Notes under the pieces: generated by a model | Told to the model about the DNA's origin: nothing | Databases searched by the model: none | What the model saw: the letters and a program-made list of their open reading frames with translations, nothing else | Position numbers and translations under genes: made by a program | Part shown: piece after piece, positions 1-8,332 of the stretch | Layout: every line of letters begins with the position of its first letter | Numbering within the stretch: position 1 is the stretch's first letter | IMG/VR virus record: IMGVR_UViG_3300017964_000039 | Span: 1 to 36,225 of that record | Strand: one strand, 5' to 3' | Length of the DNA stretch: 36,225 nucleotides | Source of the DNA: a virus

Positions 1-620
1 ATTCTTGTATTTTCTGCGTTGATTGCATCTCTGTTTTCACGCATTTTTTCCTTGAGTGCCTCTGCCTTTTCTGAAAGTAAGGTAATTCCTAATAACTGTT
101 CAATGATCATTCTCTGATCATTTGGCTTTGAAGCAAGGAATGGTTCAGTGTATGTGTTCAGTGCAAGTATGTGCTTGAACATATCATGGCTCATGCCGAA
201 TAGAGTTTCAATATCCTTCTGCGTTTCTCTGCTATCTCCCTGTGCCTCGTCAGTATCCGTTGGTTCCTGTTCGGTTCCATTGACCGTAAATTTCAATACG
301 TTTGGCTTTCTTCCTCTGTGGATGGAATAATCAATGCCATCCTTTTCAAAATCTATAGTGACCAACATGCCCTTGCCGTTGATCTTGTTAATGAGGTTAT
401 CTCTCTTGATGTTTGTCAGTGCGTTGCCGTAGATTGCATAACTGAGTGCATTGACAATAGTGGTCTTACCAGTGCCGTTTCTGGAACCACTATCGTCACC
501 ACCCAAGTCAAGGTTTTCTCCCAACACAAGTGTTAGTTCTCCCTTGTCAAAGTCAATGGCCTGGGTCTGATTGCCCACGCTCATAAAATTCTTAACCGTA
601 ATATTTTTAATTTTTATCAT
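1..620 (-). CDS. gp46: Recombination endonuclease subunit gp46-like (Rad50/SbcC-type ATPase), partial
   Basis: Only the N-terminal 206 codons are present; the gene continues past base 1. The translation begins MIKIKNITVKNFMSVGNQ, which matches the opening beta strands and the 'NFMSVG' signature of T4 gp46 and other SMC/Rad50-type ATPases. A Walker A motif ends in NGTGKTT (residues 48-54). The usual G-x-N-G-x-G-K-T is split: GEN at 34-36 is followed by a 12-residue Gly/Asp-rich insert (37-48) before GTGKTT. In T4 this subunit works with gp47 to resect DNA ends for recombination-dependent replication and host DNA breakdown. The start ATG (620-618) overlaps the gp47 stop in an ATGA, implying translational coupling. 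The coiled coil, hook and Walker B lie outside the window. Confidence 0.9.
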   Translation of the reverse strand, partial: MIKIKNITVKNFMSVGNQTQAIDFDKGELTLVLGENLDLGGDDSGSRNGTGKTTIVNALSYAIYGNALTNIKRDNLINKINGKGMLVTIDFEKDGIDYSIHRGRKPNVLKFTVNGTEQEPTDTDEAQGDSRETQKDIETLFGMSHDMFKHILALNTYTEPFLASKPNDQRMIIEQLLGITLLSEKAEALKEKMRENRDAINAENTR

Positions 621-1627
621 AGGTCTGAATAAATCTCCGTAAGCATACGCTTGTCGTATGTCTCGCTGTCTAACTGTTCAATCTGATTCATTACGATAGT
701 ATCAACGCTTTCAAACGAAATGTCAATAGGATCAATGTTGCTCTCTATTTCCACCTTTTCAGGAATCAGCATGAGTTCACGCAATTTAAACTGCGGAATA
801 AACTGTTCCTTGATGAAGTTTGCTTCTTCAAATGTAATCTGCACGTCAATCGTTACTCGGGCATGCATTTTTTCTCTAAGATGCTCTTCTGGTTTTTCCA
901 ACAGTTGCGAAAGTTTAAATGTTCTATACACCGGTTGATCTGGCCAAGTCTTGTATTCAGGCTTGCCACCCCACTCCAAGAACATCATGCCACGCTCATC
1001 ATCCCAAGCATCAGCATAGTTGTGCGGAAATGCATTACCCATGTAGGTTACATTTCCTTTTGTCTGACGTTTGTGGAAGTGTCCAGAGAACACGTATTCC
1101 TGATTAACAAAGTGATCCGGTTGCAGTTCTCCGTGATCAGGCATCTCTACCATGGCATTCATTTTAAAGTATGGCAGTTCAAAGTGACCAAACACGTATC
1201 TTGATTTTATATCCTTAACAGTCTTCCATTCTTCTCCCACTAACCACGGAAGTAGTGTAACATCACCTTCTGTGAACAGTTCAGTGATGGGAACAATATT
1301 AGGAAACAGTCTCATAAATTCGATACTGTTAATTTCACGTTTGTCTTTATAAAACAAATCGTGATTACCAACCATAAAGTAGGTTTTCTCGAAAGTGTTA
1401 TTCAGCCTTTCGAGGTTTGAAACTGTATAGTTCATCGTGCTGACATCTGTGGTCGCACGATTGTGGTGCCAGTCTCCTAAAAAGATACAGGTCTCAGCAC
1501 CAGCGGCTTTTGCTTCTTCGCAAAACCATTTAACAAATTCTTCACAATCTATGTTGTGTGCCCGGCTACCACTCTTCATTCCAAAATGGATGTCTGTGAA
1601 GCAGGCTGCTTTCTTAAATAACGGCAT
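617..1627 (-). CDS. gp47: Recombination endonuclease subunit gp47-like (Mre11/SbcD-type nuclease)
   Basis: This is a 336-residue calcineurin-like metallophosphoesterase. All the expected metal-binding motifs are visible in order: DIH (D12, H14), GDWHH (D52), GNHD (87-90), a GHFE (H148) and GHFH (182-185), as in Mre11, SbcD and T4 gp47. The length is close to T4 gp47 (339 residues). With gp46 it would form the nuclease/ATPase complex that processes DNA ends during phage recombination and replication. The start at 1627 is preceded by a clear AAGGAG. The gene lies 42 bases downstream of the gp55-like gene and overlaps gp46 by 4 bases, so the three are probably one minus-strand transcript. Residues after about 220 form the less conserved capping region. 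Confidence 0.92.
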   Translation of the reverse strand: MPLFKKAACFTDIHFGMKSGSRAHNIDCEEFVKWFCEEAKAAGAETCIFLGDWHHNRATTDVSTMNYTVSNLERLNNTFEKTYFMVGNHDLFYKDKREINSIEFMRLFPNIVPITELFTEGDVTLLPWLVGEEWKTVKDIKSRYVFGHFELPYFKMNAMVEMPDHGELQPDHFVNQEYVFSGHFHKRQTKGNVTYMGNAFPHNYADAWDDERGMMFLEWGGKPEYKTWPDQPVYRTFKLSQLLEKPEEHLREKMHARVTIDVQITFEEANFIKEQFIPQFKLRELMLIPEKVEIESNIDPIDISFESVDTIVMNQIEQLDSETYDKRMLTEIYSDL

Positions 1628-1669
1628 TCTTTACTCCTTACTATATTGTAACGGATTGTGTAACAAAAG

Positions 1670-2500
1670 TCAAGATTTTTTCTTTTCACCACGAGGAACA
1701 GTATCGCCATTATCTCTATCAGCATTTTGGCGTGTCCAACTTGGATTCATTCCATTCATTTCCAGTATGTCATCTCGGATGTTTTGATTTCGCTTTTCGA
1801 TATTGATGATTCTTACGAATGAATTGGTTACTGCTGCCGTATAATAAGCAAATGGGTTCTGTGATTTGGATTCGTCAAACTGTAGTCCAATTTGTGCCAA
1901 CTGTAGAATGGCCTGACCCTTCATCTCATCGTTGTAGGTATAGCCTCTCACGTTACCACGTGTTGCGTATCTGTCGCACAGTTTCATCCACATCAGTGCA
2001 AGTTTATTAGTCGCCTTGCCAATCTTTGGATTAAAGCATCCGTTTTCCATACCGCCTTCCCAATGGCTCTTGCCCACGCAGATTAAGTTGTCCTTTTCGT
2101 CAAACTTCCAATGCTGGAATGGAGGAAAGTTAACCTTTACGTGCCTGTCAGCAACAGACTTTTTGGTTTTCTTTCTCGTACTATCCTCGGGAATGTGTTC
2201 AAAAGTCATTATGCGGAAGATTAGATCCGTTTTTTCCATCTTGCGATAATCAATTTCGAACTGCTTTGCGGGAATCTTCTTACCAGCAGCCTCAACTGCT
2301 GCTTCGTGTGCTTGTTTAGATAACCTTGCAGCACGGTTTCTTTTCGCTTCTGCAATGGTTCTTATGTTAATTTTTTCAAGATTTGGCAGGATAACATCGT
2401 ATTGATGATATTCAGGGTCAACATAGGAGCAAAATGTGTTTTTACTGCGATGTATTTCTGCCAATAGGTCCTTGTTTGTTAGATATTTAATTTTTTGCAT
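1670..2500 (-). CDS. gp55: Late-transcription sigma factor, gp55-like
   Basis: A 276-residue protein. Roughly residues 165-245 (around YNDEMKGQAI, NPFAYYTAAVTNSFVRI and NIEKRNQNIRDD) look like sigma-70 region 2 as found in T4 gp55 and cyanophage homologues. gp55 recruits host RNA polymerase to late promoters of the TATAAATA type. It is about 90 residues longer than T4 gp55 (185 residues); the extra N-terminal part is basic in places and begins with NKDLLAEIHRSK, which I cannot assign to a fold. The C-terminus ends in GEKKKS and shows no hydrophobic sliding-clamp-binding tail like that of T4 gp55. An AGGAG lies 12 bases before the start. It is divergent from the baseplate operon and upstream of gp47 and gp46. 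Confidence 0.8.
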   Translation of the reverse strand: MQKIKYLTNKDLLAEIHRSKNTFCSYVDPEYHQYDVILPNLEKINIRTIAEAKRNRAARLSKQAHEAAVEAAGKKIPAKQFEIDYRKMEKTDLIFRIMTFEHIPEDSTRKKTKKSVADRHVKVNFPPFQHWKFDEKDNLICVGKSHWEGGMENGCFNPKIGKATNKLALMWMKLCDRYATRGNVRGYTYNDEMKGQAILQLAQIGLQFDESKSQNPFAYYTAAVTNSFVRIINIEKRNQNIRDDILEMNGMNPSWTRQNADRDNGDTVPRGEKKKS

Positions 2501-2516
2501 AATTGTGAACGTTCTC

Positions 2517-2535
2517 CTAATATTTATTATAATAG
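2517..2535 (-). promoter_or_regulatory. Candidate promoter(s) for the gp55-gp47-gp46 transcript
   Basis: On the minus strand this stretch reads CTATTATAATAAATATTAG. It contains both a host-like -10 hexamer TATAAT (2531-2526) and a T4-late-like AATAAATA (2528-2521), overlapping each other, 20-30 bases before the gp55 start. If real, gp55 could act on its own gene. AT-rich context makes chance matches likely; the divergent intergenic position is the main support. Confidence 0.4.
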
Positions 2536-2549
2536 CACATAATGAAAGA

Positions 2550-2558
2550 AATAAATAG
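2550..2558 (+). promoter_or_regulatory. Candidate late promoter for the baseplate operon
   Basis: AATAAATAG lies 26 bases before the gp48-like start, in the divergent region 2501-2584. It differs from the T4 late -10 element TATAAATA at one position and fits the NATAAATA form reported for T4-like cyanophages. Transcription would start around 2563-2566, leaving a short leader containing the ribosome-binding sequence AAGGAAA (about 2577-2583 upstream region). No host-type -35 is evident. Confidence 0.5.
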
Positions 2559-2584
2559 AGTAAAGATAAGGAAATTTTACCAAA

Positions 2585-3790
2585 ATGGGATTATCGACAA
2601 ATCCGTTAGGAAATTTAGTTTCAAGAGTGTCCACACAGATAAAGTCTGAATCTGCTGAAAAGAAAATACCAGCAACAGACCCAACTGCGGGGTTAACTCC
2701 CTTTAAGGGAACTCTTAAGACTGGAGAAAAATTAAGAAACATTAATGGCAAATCCTTTGTGGTTCCAGCGCCGCAAGGAAACGTTCTTGATAAGGCAAAG
2801 TTGGATCAAACGGTTGCGAGAAATTCAGGAGCATTAGGAAGTGGCCTGAATCAATTTAGTGCAGGCGGATTAAAAGAAAATTTTGCGACCGCAATGGGAG
2901 AAGCAAATAAGGTCATTAGTGATATTCCGGGCGGAGAAAAGTTATCATCATTAACAGATTCAATTTCCGGTTTGATTCCCGATGGTACTGGATTCAGTGC
3001 TGCCGGCGCCGATTTAAGTTCGGCATTATCAAAATTAAGCGGAGGCGATCTTGCAGGTGGAGCCACAGATTTGGCTTCAAGCATAGCCAAGGGTGCAGGA
3101 GCACTCAATGACATATTAAGTGTCTATAGAGGACAGAACATTCCTGCTGATGCAGACTTATTTGCAACAACAGGACAATCAGTTAAGGTACAGCCAACTT
3201 CAGACAATGATTGGAGAGTAAGAATTGATTGTGAATGGCAATATTTTTCAACAGCACTGTTTGATAAACTAAAAGCCACTGGTGGAGTAGTTTTTCCAAT
3301 TCAACCACAGGTGACATTTGCAACCAAAGCAAATTACACTCAACTTGATCCTGTGCATAACAACTATCCTTTCCAGGCATACAAAAATTCTCAGGTTGAC
3401 GAAATTCAAATTAATGGAGAGTTTCCAGTTGAAACAGAACTGGACGCTGCCTATTGGATTGCAGCCACTACTTTTTTCAGAACGGTTACAAAAATGTTCT
3501 TTGGTCAAGGAGAGAATGCAGGCAATCCTCCGATAATATGTGGATTACATGGCTACGGAGCAAGTGTCTTTGATAATGTTCCTGTGGTAGTCACAAGTTT
3601 CAGCACAACTTTCCCAGACGATGTGAACTACATCAAGTGCAATGCATACGGAACCAGTACCTGGGTGCCAGCATTGAGTAACATTACTGTGAATGTTAAA
3701 CCCGTTTACAATAGAAGGAATCTTAGACAGTTTAGTCTTAAGGATTATTCTGCAGGTAAACTTCAAACTAATGGAAGGGGTTACATCTAA
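2585..3790 (+). CDS. gp48: Baseplate tail-tube cap protein, gp48-like
   Basis: A 401-residue protein. Its C-terminal half (about 205-395) carries the conserved tube-cap region of T4-like cyanophage gp48: VFPIQPQVTF, NNYPFQAYKNS, AAYWIAATTFFRTVTKMFFG, PPIICGLHGYG and the C-terminal NRRNLRQFSL. In T4, gp48 sits on the central hub and starts tail-tube polymerisation; its sheath/tube interface resembles tube proteins. Residues about 75-190 form an Ala/Gly/Ser/Leu-rich stretch, probably amphipathic helices, whose role I cannot name. It opens the plus-strand operon with a candidate late promoter upstream, and its stop overlaps the gp53 start by one base (TAATG). No separate gp54-like gene is visible in the window. 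Confidence 0.82.
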   Translation: MGLSTNPLGNLVSRVSTQIKSESAEKKIPATDPTAGLTPFKGTLKTGEKLRNINGKSFVVPAPQGNVLDKAKLDQTVARNSGALGSGLNQFSAGGLKENFATAMGEANKVISDIPGGEKLSSLTDSISGLIPDGTGFSAAGADLSSALSKLSGGDLAGGATDLASSIAKGAGALNDILSVYRGQNIPADADLFATTGQSVKVQPTSDNDWRVRIDCEWQYFSTALFDKLKATGGVVFPIQPQVTFATKANYTQLDPVHNNYPFQAYKNSQVDEIQINGEFPVETELDAAYWIAATTFFRTVTKMFFGQGENAGNPPIICGLHGYGASVFDNVPVVVTSFSTTFPDDVNYIKCNAYGTSTWVPALSNITVNVKPVYNRRNLRQFSLKDYSAGKLQTNGRGYI

Positions 3791-4089
3791 TGGCAACTTA
3801 CACAAAGTCTTCGCCATACTATACTACGAGTCAAAACAATTCATATCTTGAATTGTTAGATATCAGACCTGTGCCAGCCGAAGCAGATGATTTCTTATAT
3901 ACTATAGAAAACCAGTACAAGCATAGACCGGATCTACTTGCCTATGACGTGTACGGTGATGCCAATCTTTGGTGGGTATTTGTTCAAAGAAACATGGAAG
4001 TTCTTAGAGACCCGATATTTGATTTTGTTCCAGGAACTAACATTTATCTACCTAAGGGAAATAATTTAAGAAAATTCTTAGGAGTCTAA
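3790..4089 (+). CDS. gp53: Baseplate wedge subunit gp53-like
   Basis: A short protein of 99 residues with the conserved core of the gp53 family: YKHRPDLLAYDVYGDANLWW, then RNMEVLRDPIFDF and the GTNIYLPK strand near the C-terminus. T4 gp53 (196 residues) is longer; this form is close to the minimal version seen in marine T4-like phages. In T4, gp53 clamps neighbouring wedges together around the hub during baseplate assembly. The start ATG overlaps the preceding stop by one base, so ribosomes could reinitiate. It is followed one base later by the putative hub gene. Recognition is from the sequence core and the neighbourhood. Confidence 0.88.
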   Translation: MATYTKSSPYYTTSQNNSYLELLDIRPVPAEADDFLYTIENQYKHRPDLLAYDVYGDANLWWVFVQRNMEVLRDPIFDFVPGTNIYLPKGNNLRKFLGV

Positions 4090-4090
4090 T

Positions 4091-6565
4091 ATGGCTGCTG
4101 AATTCATTGAAAGAAGAATACAGAGCAACGGCCAAACCGTTAACTTTAATATTGATAGAAAGCAACCTTACATTGACACAACAATCAATGGAAAGAAAGC
4201 ACGTGTTTACGGAACACAAGCGCAGTTGGATGAATATCAAAACAAGAAACCAGACGGAACAAAGAAAAATCCAGTTGGAACACAAACATCTCTTCCGTTA
4301 GGAGATGCATTTCTTTCAAGGGCGTTACAAAAACCAAAAGCCAAGGATGATATTAATGACGGAAAATCATCAATAAAGCAGCCAAACAATGTTGCGGGAG
4401 GCAATGGACTTAATCTTAAGAGCGTTCTTAGAAACCCCATGGAAAATTTTGCTTCTGTGGCAACACTTTTTACACTTGCTTCTCTAACTCCACAACAGTT
4501 TAATAACCCTTCGACCTATCGTTATAACGATAAACTTTTTACCGAAGGAGGATCTTTTTCTCAAGGAACGGTCAATGGTACTGAATTTAAAACCAAGTCG
4601 GCAGTAGTTTTTGCGTCAGCGGGTAGATATGATGGGCAAAGGCAATCAACTGCTTATGGTGTTCCTGAATACTATGTAAATTCTTTTGAAATGACTGGAT
4701 ACGTTTCTGCAACAGAAAAGACAGGAGCAACAAATCAGTTTGGTTTTGAGTTTGAAATATACGAACCTTACAGCATGGGAATATTTCTTGAGAGTTTACA
4801 AAATGCCGCACTGTTTGCTGGGTATGCTGATTATATTGACTCCCCATTTTTATTAAAGATGGATATCAAGGGATGGTCCGAGACTGGAGAAGTCATAACA
4901 TCAATTAAGCCTAAGTACTTTGTCATTAAAATTACAGAAGTAAAATATAGTGTGACTGAAAGTGGCAGCGTTTATACCTGTAGTGCTTTTCCTTATAACA
5001 ACATAGGTTTCCAAGATACTATTGATACTTTATTTTATGACGTCTCAATCGCTCCAAGAAAAAACAAACCAGCAACAGTTGAGGAACTGTTGGCCGATCC
5101 AGGAAATCCTAAGAGCCTTGTTAACATTTTAAACAAGAATGAAAAGGAATTGGTCAGTCAAAAAAGATATGCCATACCCGACGAGTATGTTATTGAATTT
5201 CCTGAAAAGTCTGCTGACTGGAATCTTAATAAGCAAAAGACAGAAAATAAAAGAGCCACAGTAAATCCTGAAAAGCCTTCAAATAAGGGACCAAGAAATC
5301 TTCCTTCCGGTTCTCCAGTTGAAAGAAAATCATTCGGCACCAATCCTATTGGTAAGAGTTCAATGGGTTTTCAAAGTTCCGATGGTGGTAATTTTACTTT
5401 TTCTGACGAGGACTACGGATACGATTCAGAATCAGGAACAGTGTTTAGAGAAAGAATGACAATCAACCCTGCAGGAAGAGTATTCAATTTTAAACAGGGA
5501 CAAAAATTAACTGAAACAATAGTTCAAGTTATTCTTAGTTCAAAGTATGCCAAGGATGCAGTACTGGATCCCAACACTTTAACACCAGAAGGATACATCA
5601 AATGGTTTAGAGTTGATGTACAGATAGAATTTTTAAAATACGATTATCTAATTGCTGATTTTGCAAGGCGTTATACTTTTAGAGTTGTACCTTTCTTTGT
5701 TCATAGCAGTGTATTTAAAAACCCAACATCACCGGGTCTTGGTTATGCACAACTGGAAAGCAAGATTGTTAAGCAATACGATTACATCTACACAGGACAG
5801 AACACAGAAGTACTTGGGTTTGATATCAAAATTAATAATCAATTTTATGCGGGTGTTGGGGCAACGGCAGAGCAATTTTCATCTTCGATGCAATCCAAGG
5901 ACACTTCTGGTATTGTAGAACAAGGTCCTAAGAAAATAAAAACTCCAGAAGGAACAGCATCCAAGACGCCTCAATTTCTTGGTAAGACCAAACAAAAAAG
6001 AGACCCTGCACTTTTAAGTTTTATGAAAAGTGGTGTTGGTTATGAGGATGTGGAACGCAAGGTTGCTGAAGCATTTCACAATGCATTTTTAAGAAGTGGG
6101 GACCTTATCGAAATAACCATGGAAATAATGGGAGATACTTACTGGCTGGTTGACAGCGGATTTGGCGGATATTTTGCCAATACAGTAAATCCAACTGATC
6201 AGATTACTGAAGACGGAACTGCTAATTACGAAGGTACAGACACATACATTTATATTAATTTTAGGACTCCTATTGATATTGATGATGCCAAGGGAGTTTT
6301 CAAATTTAGTTCGAGAGTAAGTCCGTTTAGTGGAATTTATAAAGTTACAAAGGTTATTTCTAAGTTTGACGATGGATCATGGAAACAAGATGTTACGGCA
6401 TTTAGAATGGCAGGTCAGTCACTTGAATTTGCTGAAAATATTAAAACTGAAAAAACAAGTAATCTTTCTAAACAGTTTGATGGTGAGGAACAACCAAAGG
6501 GAACGCTTTATGATGGTCCATCGAATAGATTGATTAATGCAGCCAGGGGAGGCACGTTAGTATAA
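4091..6565 (+). CDS. Putative central baseplate hub protein (gp27-position structural protein)
   Basis: An 824-residue protein lying directly before the gp5-like spike gene, the place expected for a hub partner. Two conserved-looking parts flank a polar linker. The first (about 215-315) includes FEIYEPYSMGIFLESLQ and FLLKMDIKGW. The C-terminal part (about 651-777) includes GDLIEITMEIMGDTYWLVD and SGIYKVTKVISKF, a layout seen in many tail hub proteins (gp27/gpD-like). The linker (about 365-455) is rich in Pro, Ser, Gly and Lys and looks disordered. Similar proteins in T4-like cyanophages are annotated only as structural or hub proteins. Hub function is inferred from these motifs and gene order; I cannot show fold homology to T4 gp27 by eye. 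Its stop is one base before the next start. Confidence 0.6.
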   Translation: MAAEFIERRIQSNGQTVNFNIDRKQPYIDTTINGKKARVYGTQAQLDEYQNKKPDGTKKNPVGTQTSLPLGDAFLSRALQKPKAKDDINDGKSSIKQPNNVAGGNGLNLKSVLRNPMENFASVATLFTLASLTPQQFNNPSTYRYNDKLFTEGGSFSQGTVNGTEFKTKSAVVFASAGRYDGQRQSTAYGVPEYYVNSFEMTGYVSATEKTGATNQFGFEFEIYEPYSMGIFLESLQNAALFAGYADYIDSPFLLKMDIKGWSETGEVITSIKPKYFVIKITEVKYSVTESGSVYTCSAFPYNNIGFQDTIDTLFYDVSIAPRKNKPATVEELLADPGNPKSLVNILNKNEKELVSQKRYAIPDEYVIEFPEKSADWNLNKQKTENKRATVNPEKPSNKGPRNLPSGSPVERKSFGTNPIGKSSMGFQSSDGGNFTFSDEDYGYDSESGTVFRERMTINPAGRVFNFKQGQKLTETIVQVILSSKYAKDAVLDPNTLTPEGYIKWFRVDVQIEFLKYDYLIADFARRYTFRVVPFFVHSSVFKNPTSPGLGYAQLESKIVKQYDYIYTGQNTEVLGFDIKINNQFYAGVGATAEQFSSSMQSKDTSGIVEQGPKKIKTPEGTASKTPQFLGKTKQKRDPALLSFMKSGVGYEDVERKVAEAFHNAFLRSGDLIEITMEIMGDTYWLVDSGFGGYFANTVNPTDQITEDGTANYEGTDTYIYINFRTPIDIDDAKGVFKFSSRVSPFSGIYKVTKVISKFDDGSWKQDVTAFRMAGQSLEFAENIKTEKTSNLSKQFDGEEQPKGTLYDGPSNRLINAARGGTLV

Positions 6566-6566
6566 C

Positions 6567-8315
6567 ATGTCAGTAGAAAAAAGAACATCAGTAGCAGCAT
6601 CTAATAGAATCAACCAACTTGGTTCGGGGATTCAGATTGGAAAAGTTGTCAGTGTTCTTGATCCTACATTCATGGGAAGATTAAAAATCACTCTATTAAA
6701 GGGTTCTGGAAACAGAGTAGGAACCGAAGACAAAACGTATGTCGTAAATTATGCTCCGCCTTTCTTTGGACAAACACCTTTTGAAGGACAGGGATATAAT
6801 AATTACGATTTTAATGACACACAAAAATCATACGGCATGTGGTTTGTTCCGCCTGACATCGGCGTAACAGTATTATGTGCATTTGTCGATGGTGATCCAG
6901 GCAGCGGATATTGGTTTGGATGTGTTCCTCCAAGTTTTGCTAATCACATGGTGCCTGCCATAGCAGGATCACAAAATGTTGATTTTGGTGAAGATGTGCA
7001 AGGATCAAAGTCTGCTGAAAGAAAAAAGAAATATGACAGCAAGATAGGATTACCAGTAGGTGAAATAAACAAGCGCCATAATGCTAATGTTGGCGAAACC
7101 GATGCAGAAAAAATTAAAAAACCAATTCACCCTATAGCGGATAGATTTCTTGAACAAGGAACACTTGAGGATGATATTAGAGGAACAACCACTACCACCG
7201 CAAGAAGACAAACACCTAATTCTTCGTTCGGTATAGTTTCTCCAGGTCCTCTTGATTATGCAGAAGGAGCCAAGAGATTACAAGTTGGAGTGCTTGAACA
7301 CCAGTCACCGACATCAGTACCAATAAGCAGATTAGGCGGAACTCAGTTTGTAATGGATGATGGCGATGATAGATATAGAAGAACTTCACACGCATCAAAA
7401 GGACCATATGAGTACGTTGATATTCAGAATGGAATTATTGCAGGAACCGGCGAAAAAACAAACACCAAGGGAGAAGTAGGAATCCCTTACAATGAATATA
7501 CGAGATTAAGAACAAGAACTGGTCATCAGATATTGATGCACAACTCGGAAGATTTAATTTATATCGCAAATTCTCGAGGAACTGCTTGGATTGAATTATC
7601 ATCAAACGGAAAGATTGATGTATTTTCATCAGATAGTGTAAGTATTCATACCAAGAATGATTTTAATCTCAAGGCAGATAGAGATGTAAACATAGAAGCC
7701 GGAAGAAACATAAACATGAAGGCAACCGCCGAATATATTTCTCCGACCCAATCTCATAGAAGAAATGAGGATGAAGATTATGCTCCTCTAAAAGAAATAC
7801 AGGACGAAGCAGGCAAGGAAGCCGGAAGAATACAGATTGAAAGTGCATTTAATTTTAATTTGTTAATAGGAGCAAATGGAAAAATTGAAACAAGAACATA
7901 CACAAATGCAGAGGGTGTTCTTGTTCCGGGCGATCTTGATATTAATGTTATTGGTAATACGAGAATACAACAGGCTATTAACTTGGATGTCAAGACAGGT
8001 TCAAGAACATGTTTGACTGCTGGAACCAATACGGAAATCAACAGTGGATCGCAGCACATTGAAACAGCACCAGATGCAATACACATGAACGGTCCAGAAG
8101 CAAGAACAGCAGACAATGCTCTGGTAATAACAGATCTAATAATTCACGACAATATTCTAACTGATCAAAATCTTAATTGGTCATCAACAAGATATCAATC
8201 AGGAAAAATTAAATCTATAATGAGAAGAATTCCTATGCATGAGCCTTGGGCACAGCATGAAAATCTTTCACCGTCATTACAGAGTCAAATTAATACAGAT
8301 AGAGAAGAAAGTTAG
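6567..8315 (+). CDS. gp5: Baseplate central spike protein, gp5-like without a visible lysozyme domain
   Basis: A 582-residue spike. Residues about 18-140 form an OB-fold-like domain of the gp5/VgrG type, with GKVVSVLDPTFMGRLKI, KSYGMWFVPPDIGVTVLCAF and DGDPGSGYWFGCV. Further on, residues about 345-390 (SVSIHTKNDFNLKADRDVNI, AGRNINMKA) and about 440-515 show the short alternating repeats of the triple-stranded beta-helix needle found in VgrG and gp5. T4 gp5 has a lysozyme domain between these parts; here the middle (about 150-340) shows no recognisable catalytic lysozyme motif. The spike would tip the tail tube and pierce the outer membrane. It is embedded between the hub-like and gp25 genes. 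Confidence 0.85.
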   Translation: MSVEKRTSVAASNRINQLGSGIQIGKVVSVLDPTFMGRLKITLLKGSGNRVGTEDKTYVVNYAPPFFGQTPFEGQGYNNYDFNDTQKSYGMWFVPPDIGVTVLCAFVDGDPGSGYWFGCVPPSFANHMVPAIAGSQNVDFGEDVQGSKSAERKKKYDSKIGLPVGEINKRHNANVGETDAEKIKKPIHPIADRFLEQGTLEDDIRGTTTTTARRQTPNSSFGIVSPGPLDYAEGAKRLQVGVLEHQSPTSVPISRLGGTQFVMDDGDDRYRRTSHASKGPYEYVDIQNGIIAGTGEKTNTKGEVGIPYNEYTRLRTRTGHQILMHNSEDLIYIANSRGTAWIELSSNGKIDVFSSDSVSIHTKNDFNLKADRDVNIEAGRNINMKATAEYISPTQSHRRNEDEDYAPLKEIQDEAGKEAGRIQIESAFNFNLLIGANGKIETRTYTNAEGVLVPGDLDINVIGNTRIQQAINLDVKTGSRTCLTAGTNTEINSGSQHIETAPDAIHMNGPEARTADNALVITDLIIHDNILTDQNLNWSSTRYQSGKIKSIMRRIPMHEPWAQHENLSPSLQSQINTDREES

Positions 8316-8332
8316 AATTGGAGGGGTAACAT

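Noticed and set aside
863-1204. Plus-strand open frame of 113 codons opposite gp47
   Set aside because: The minus strand encodes all nuclease motifs of gp47; the plus-strand translation is His/Cys-rich shadow sequence.
1628-1669. Promoter between the gp55-like and gp47 genes
   Set aside because: TTGTTA and TACAAT can be found on the minus strand, but only about 10 bases apart, so they cannot work as a -35/-10 pair. Read-through from gp55 is simpler.
1437-1787. Plus-strand open frame of 116 codons across the gp47-gp55 junction
   Set aside because: It spans two well-supported minus-strand genes and their ribosome-binding site.
7000-7590. Lysozyme domain in the middle of the gp5-like spike
   Set aside because: No Glu/Asp/Thr catalytic arrangement like that of T4 lysozyme is visible; the region is charged and linker-like.
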